DNA from: Owenweeksia sp.
GTDB taxonomy: Bacteria; Bacteroidota; Bacteroidia; Flavobacteriales; Schleiferiaceae
NCBI GenBank assembly: GCA_028285465.1
Contig: JANQPD010000034.1
Coordinates: 1 to 59,297, forward strand
Reading direction: 5' to 3'
Length of the DNA: 59,297 nucleotides
In this document: positions 56,501 through 59,297 of the stretch, in pieces
How the letters are laid out: every line of letters begins with the position of its first letter
Numbering within the stretch: position 1 is the first letter of the stretch
Notes under the pieces: generated by a model
Databases searched by the model: none
What the model was told of the DNA's origin: nothing
Seen by the model: the letters and a program-made list of their open reading frames with translations, nothing else
Position numbers and translations under genes: made by a program

Positions 56501-56759
56501 TTCGCTTATTGAGCTGGATGCCACAGACGACCTCCTCATAGACGACCTGCTGGTAAAACCGCAGGAAGGTGCCGTACAAACCTACGTATACGATGCCGCT
56601 ACCGGCTTTTTGCTGGCTACCCTTGACGACAACCACCTGGGAAAAATATATACCTACGACCTGGCCGGTACCCTAACCGGGGTGATGATCGAGACCGAGC
56701 AGGGAAGACAGTCCGTGCAGTCTGCCCATACTTCTTATAGCAAATTAAACAACCAATAA
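50535..56759 (+). CDS. Giant SpvB/RHS-type secreted protein, first of a pair
   Basis: The 2074-residue product has a signal peptide (about residues 1-37). The mature start DDMVDPFTGDFKYNIPLMNVPGPGGGYPINLTYTGG then ESSWVGWGWNVNPGLINR is the standard opening of Bacteroidota SpvB/RHS-like giants (Tc-toxin TcB or teneurin-like). At about residues 185-245 an acidic, Gln/Glu-rich low-complexity linker is inserted. A beta-rich body of some 1500 residues follows. Near the end, a jelly-roll-like domain (YALDAHTGKYSFLLSD...YVVRLWAKLG) precedes two YD-type repeats (YVYDAATGFLLATLDDNHLGKIYTYDLAGTLTGV). No RHS core or toxin tip and no T9SS domain; it ends LNNQ. The second giant starts 7 nt later. Confidence 0.8.
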   Translation: MLLSFFRKKSVAQPFSAFTALFILLFSFEPQNLLAFEGPKQPELSSFMQISADDMVDPFTGDFKYNIPLMNVPGPGGGYPINLTYTGGTMADESSWVGWGWNVNPGLINRQKRGVPDDFDGSQQVKKTYYEKDEHNILISAGLSPSEVLGADLGLLSARLGGNLNVIYNNKRGWSLKPGVNLQLMPVEAAKQGDQTIEENPEDKEKSNTAGDDQSANTPGQDDKADEVQVEPAVTAQTQKTTLQQQKAFSNYVWGEVGGASFSKIRPIASFMQYPRSSTSVAFQGKTGLTLFGTTVDFPFTAAYTKDKIAINNFNLKALGYMHANSPVSQDLNVLMDYSRDNEGLLNRSTKILPAPVQTQDLFQVSSHLMGGVFRAMRNDVAVYSPTSAYSTGKSASASIEWNTSGGENKFGGGYEGSVVGGYSGKWLHGTSALNPLREANTDEAVYFKFMGENNEHNSQYSNLAASYEAERPVLSTHFQSLNAITAAIGALSNSTPISYLTNLSKGISSTHALNKSISNPDRESKQATAVHYITEKEYKLLYSGQTYKGIDPSTLNAGDNTIAEFQILNKEGQQLNFGLPVFTNYQEDYVYATEGITYPNNGPADTEPYSATVPYSSGEAEVTDDNGKGREGSFSKTRTPKYAHAYLLTEQLSHNYRDIDNNGPSRNDLGHYTKFNWVKSHTETNRIGADGQNTAFPGVLSDKLDDRASFSIAEKEVYYVQSIETKTHKAVFEYTNDRKDALNFLKNGSLESSPATPKARLTSIKLYKLDDTGNLGVLIKEVHFNQSYNHWQGVTNSNSPGNLSGQTNARLTLDGLYTTYGTAGGVEIEGTNRNEYFFEYYASTYPSAASGQKPENSIDRWGNKQLVSENDYGVSNHIMPHTTQDKNTADLNAKEGLLHRINNPMGGSVEVDYEADDYGYVQDKKAMRLFEVVGVGASPAGATVGSGMVHIDQNDKYLLFKLEEPVNNTSVDVSAYLEGIDQLHFKILMGLKGPSLNSDVGPYFEQSGTVLDYIEGFARVDQAYGVAVSSITDGSGKHPYGIVKVKQEDIGSSGFHPFELAALHHLKYHRFDLRSALGINFTAGFNIRGAVSAVSDILNDVFATLAEERGYYTVGKTLSHGDDICFKSLPCTIRLNDPDGRKIGGGARVKSVIVHDAWDQMTLSAEGASSYEKYYFYDNEDGTSSGVATYEPAAGGEDNPLRMPVRSSIGDGFFFKDNAFLNYLPIGETYYPSPSVGYGRVTVYSNPQRDAVQYGNGIVEHTFYTAKDFPVRTSYTDLQRIGDDPVGNVMAFLGIKTFQFVGMAQGFSVVLNNMHGKPKHTATYSSNSKAGLSTPVSQQTYIYNTSSFNNKQIETAKTVIDNQYFQRDNVRLGEEMDVFMEQRESMTVNSGAGGAANAMVFGVFPIPSYFPRPNKSASGTKTATITKVFTQNATLDRVESMVDGSVSVTENLMYDPYTGEAVYTLQKTPFGQSTYTKLFPAYWEYPDMKPASLNWGKSFKGSEAAGFISPGDVLLNTGTGEKVWVQEPFLDKGILTPEYVADATGNTTTLQANDTYKIIHSGYRNQTSAIAQSLQSSKDVQDPTNRSENIYFAAWNVFVANNADPQSWDMIDCIDGSLGTDLAQNVEHYGPMSTYLDYLNSLPSPNLTLFIEGEIKNLNDFYRNDGISFGDPCPFHLFFPESFNGKVEDFYLYETGPNSALAVHKTNTNLTYECLLSDTYGMVYGMFSGCMYKPCVYGVLDASVSTFGNQVATNRGTANLPGNANDNPYKYNLENGFFYPNTGLNWLSTRIQSGTLAGFDTEAGTDGEYADFVSFDARDYNNNPGAGQRKWTETGLVTLRDLNGNALESKNPLGVHSAQLMDFCGVYKTAVAYNARFNELAFESFEDQDNCYDNNGNLDVSCTSCANDYYALDAHTGKYSFLLSDTRIPITGAGLSLQSGKKYVVRLWAKLGPGSTSAVPTISGATFSKIVNDINGWSLYEAVITGGASLIELDATDDLLIDDLLVKPQEGAVQTYVYDAATGFLLATLDDNHLGKIYTYDLAGTLTGVMIETEQGRQSVQSAHTSYSKLNNQ

Positions 56760-56766
56760 CCTGACT

Positions 56767-59297
56767 ATGAAAGCGTTAAAAATTCTTATTGCCATCTTTG
56801 TTTGTTTGATGAGCCTTGAAGCCCACGCGGTACAACAGCGTTACGTGGAAAGGATGAGCTTATACGAGCTGTTCACAAAAGACCCCCCCACACTGCGGGG
56901 CAATGGCTACCAAAACGAGTGGACCTTTACCCGGAGTATTCCCGGCAACCCTACTATTGCTTCCAGTACTCTTTTGCTGAAGGCGTATGTAGACCAGCAT
57001 GAGACCTATTTTTCCTTTGACGAAAGCGGCAATTACCCCATAGCCATTTGGTTTACAGACCCTGTTGCCGGGAGCACGGTTAAATACCTGAATGCGGGCC
57101 AGTCGGATGTAATGGTGTACCACAACGCAGGCGCGCTGAGCACGGCCGATATTTTCGTGGAGCACAATGCCTCTTCTTATCCTGTAAACCTGCTTAAGCG
57201 GATCTATATAGAGGCAGAGTGGATCGTGGAATATACCCCCCAGTTGCCGAACCCGATCTCGGGCTGGCGGGCCATTATGAAGAACGAGCGCATATTGACC
57301 GCTACAAACGAGCTTGAACTGAGCTGGCGGTTTGACGGGAGGGCGAGCTATTATGAGCTGGAATACCTGTTTATGCCCGATGCCTACGATGCCGGGGCCG
57401 TGAGCCATAAAGCCAATATTGCCGGGCAGCTGTTAACCGATTTTAGCGATGCCGTTAAAGTAGTACTCACCCGCAGCTTTTACACCATACCGCTGGCCTT
57501 TCCCCAGGGGAGCCTCCTTTACCGCGTACGGCCGGTGTACCAAAACAGTACGGGCGACAAAACATACGGCCGCTGGAGCTACGAGCCCACGGCAACCAGC
57601 ACCCTGCAGGATGCCATAAGTGCCGATGTTACCACCCCTTGCTGGCGTTACCTCAACGATGCCCTTGCCCTGGAACCCATGAAAAACTGGCAGCACCAGG
57701 CCAGCTTTATCGAAAACGGCTTGCGCAAGGACGTAGTTTCTTTTTTTGACGGGAGCGGCCGGTCCAGGCAAACCGCTACGGTGCAAAATGCCGATGCGTT
57801 TGCCCTGGTGCAGGAAGAGAAATACGATTACGAAGGCCGGAAAGCCCTGAGTATCATACCGGGAGTTACCGCTTCGGGCGGCCTGGGCTATTACAGCGCA
57901 GACAACGGAGGGGCCGCCAACAACGTATCCAAGAGTGCTTTTTTTAGCGACAACGCCATTGCCAACGGCACCAGCTTTACCCTTTCTGCCGCCAACTCCA
58001 TAAGCGCCAAGTACTACAGCCCCTCCAACAACCTGGATTTTATAAATAAGGTAGGTGTGGCCGATGCCGAAGGTGTGGTAGGCGCGCAAACCGTTTTTAT
58101 GAACGATGGCACCGACCGGCCTGCCGTTTCATCCGGTATAGGGGGTACGCTTGGCTTTAAACAAGGCCACGATACCAAAATGCTGTACGGAAAACCCACC
58201 CAGGCTGAGCTGGATCGCCTTTTTGGCAATGAGGTAGGCGAGGCGCAGTTTTATACAAAAAGCTATACCATCGACCCCAACGGCCAGGTGTCGGTACAAT
58301 ACCTCGACCACGAAGGGAGGGTGATCGCTTCCTGCTTAAGCGGAGATGTACCGGCCGGTTTACTGAGCTTACAGGCTTTACCCGCTGCCCAGGCCAATCC
58401 CCAAACACTCAAGAGCGCCTTATTAAGCGGCAACAATACCGTAAACAGCCAGGGAGCATACATACAGGCAAACGTATACGTGTTTGACAAGCCCGGCACA
58501 ACTGTAAACCTGGAATATACCTTAAGTGCCGTGCAGCTCAGCATGTGCTCCTCTTCCAACCCTACCTACCAGGGGCTTTACAATATAGAAATTACGGTAC
58601 TCGCCCCGGACGAATCTACGGTGCTCTCTCAAACATACACCCTGACCCCTTCCGAGAACCGCCTCCTGCAATTTACGGTGGGAAACCCCGGCCGCTATAC
58701 CATTACCCGGACCATTTCGCTTGATGAAACCTCCATACAAACCGCCCTGGCCAATGAGAGAAGCTACCTCGAAGGGGAGCAGGTAATGGTAAACAATACC
58801 TGCATTCCGTACAACGTAGACCCGGTAAGCGGCTGCGACCTGAGCCTGGCCAATTGCTCCATCAGTTGCTACAACTACCACGTACTGCAAATTGACGGCA
58901 CCACTACCTATATTGATGAAACGGGAAAGGTGTATGAAAAGCAGGAGATAGGCGGCACCGATTATTATGTAGACCTCAGCGACCCCGCCATTACGTACCT
59001 GGTGGGTGGCCCAAACGACCCCATTGCCGCGGCTATTGCCGCCTGTGAGCTGGATTGTGCCGATAGCTTTGAAGAGCTGGAAAGCGATGGTTATGAAGAC
59101 AATACCTGTGCTGTGCTCAAGGCCGGCCTGATGGCCGATATGAGCCCCGGGGGACAGTTTTTCAGCAATATGGCCGCGCAGAATGCTTCAGGGCAGGCCG
59201 TAACGGATCCCAACGGCAATACCGTGCTGGAGCCCTTTGAAGGGGAGGTCCCCGAAGATGGCTGGCTTATCAATAACATCACCTCAACCCAGGCCAA
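56767..59297 (+). CDS. Giant RHS-type secreted protein, second of the pair (cut by window edge)
   Basis: The first 843 residues are visible and the frame is open at the edge. Signal peptide to residue 21 (EAHA|VQQ). Then beta-rich material with FN3-like strands (SYYELEYLF...LLYRVRPVY), and the block NWQHQASFIENGLRKDVVSFFDGSGRSRQTATVQN...VQEEKYDYEGRKALSIIP, which is the start of the RHS/DUF6443-type domain common in Bacteroidota giants. A YD-like repeat is seen at QVSVQYLDHEGRVIAS, and Cys-rich DLSLANCSISCYNY later. The part expected further on (YD repeats, RHS core, variable tip) lies outside the window. Confidence 0.78.
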   Translation, partial: MKALKILIAIFVCLMSLEAHAVQQRYVERMSLYELFTKDPPTLRGNGYQNEWTFTRSIPGNPTIASSTLLLKAYVDQHETYFSFDESGNYPIAIWFTDPVAGSTVKYLNAGQSDVMVYHNAGALSTADIFVEHNASSYPVNLLKRIYIEAEWIVEYTPQLPNPISGWRAIMKNERILTATNELELSWRFDGRASYYELEYLFMPDAYDAGAVSHKANIAGQLLTDFSDAVKVVLTRSFYTIPLAFPQGSLLYRVRPVYQNSTGDKTYGRWSYEPTATSTLQDAISADVTTPCWRYLNDALALEPMKNWQHQASFIENGLRKDVVSFFDGSGRSRQTATVQNADAFALVQEEKYDYEGRKALSIIPGVTASGGLGYYSADNGGAANNVSKSAFFSDNAIANGTSFTLSAANSISAKYYSPSNNLDFINKVGVADAEGVVGAQTVFMNDGTDRPAVSSGIGGTLGFKQGHDTKMLYGKPTQAELDRLFGNEVGEAQFYTKSYTIDPNGQVSVQYLDHEGRVIASCLSGDVPAGLLSLQALPAAQANPQTLKSALLSGNNTVNSQGAYIQANVYVFDKPGTTVNLEYTLSAVQLSMCSSSNPTYQGLYNIEITVLAPDESTVLSQTYTLTPSENRLLQFTVGNPGRYTITRTISLDETSIQTALANERSYLEGEQVMVNNTCIPYNVDPVSGCDLSLANCSISCYNYHVLQIDGTTTYIDETGKVYEKQEIGGTDYYVDLSDPAITYLVGGPNDPIAAAIAACELDCADSFEELESDGYEDNTCAVLKAGLMADMSPGGQFFSNMAAQNASGQAVTDPNGNTVLEPFEGEVPEDGWLINNITSTQA

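Overview
The window is chromosomal DNA from a member of the Bacteroidota. Evidence: two proteins end in gliding-motility-associated (type B) type IX secretion (T9SS) C-terminal domains and at least one more ends in a type A sorting domain; there is a PorV/PorQ-family gene and a CarboxypepD_reg-type TonB-dependent receptor; atpD-atpC stand apart from other ATP synthase genes; and start regions repeatedly carry the Bacteroidota -7 promoter box TAnnTTTG, in several cases with TTG about 19-21 nt upstream. A finer placement is not possible from sequence reading alone.

Layout. 1-6.4 kb: the N-terminal part of a two-component-regulator propeller protein, gatC-plsC, trpS, a short-chain dehydrogenase and lepA. 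6.7-11.6 kb: two tandem paralogous surface proteins with T9SS type B signals. 11.7-16.4 kb: housekeeping genes (initiator tRNA-Met, era, an LRR lipoprotein, ribF, atpD-atpC). 16.9-21.4 kb: a T9SS type A surface protein, a 61-residue protein with a C-terminal membrane-anchor signal, a divergent subtilase whose start codon lies inside a terminator-like hairpin, and a Rieske-like lipoprotein. 21.7-30.4 kb: a three-gene operon of TonB-dependent receptor, 1345-residue T9SS-type protein and PorV/PorQ-family barrel. 30.5-37.4 kb: greA, HIT hydrolase, ruvC, glycosyltransferase, aat, AtoE transporter, DUF3127 SSB-like protein, flavin reductase and tRNA-Leu, the last followed by a duplicated tRNA 3' end with a REP-like sequence.

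39.3-49.9 kb holds the most distinctive region: twelve tightly packed genes for a type II secretion / type IV pilus-like machine. They encode a GspG-like pseudopilin, a prepilin peptidase, a GspE ATPase, a secretin, GspL-, GspM/PilO- and GspC/PilP-like proteins, a lipoprotein with three FN3-like units, a GspK-like pilin fused to a beta-helix-like domain, GspI/J-like pseudopilins and a GspF platform protein. Most junctions are overlaps (several ATGA, one TTGA, one GTGA), so this reads as one translationally coupled operon. Directly after it (50.0-59.3 kb) come a small secreted protein and two giant SpvB/RHS-type proteins, the second cut by the window edge.

A 34-nt bipartite element, 15 nt identical + 6 nt fully different + 9 nt identical and a shared CAG, lies about 45 nt upstream of both the pseudopilin operon and the small-protein/giant-protein unit, and I found it nowhere else in the window. 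This suggests that the secretion machine and the RHS-type giants are co-regulated and may form one system. That link is inference. The individual component identities rest on visible motifs.
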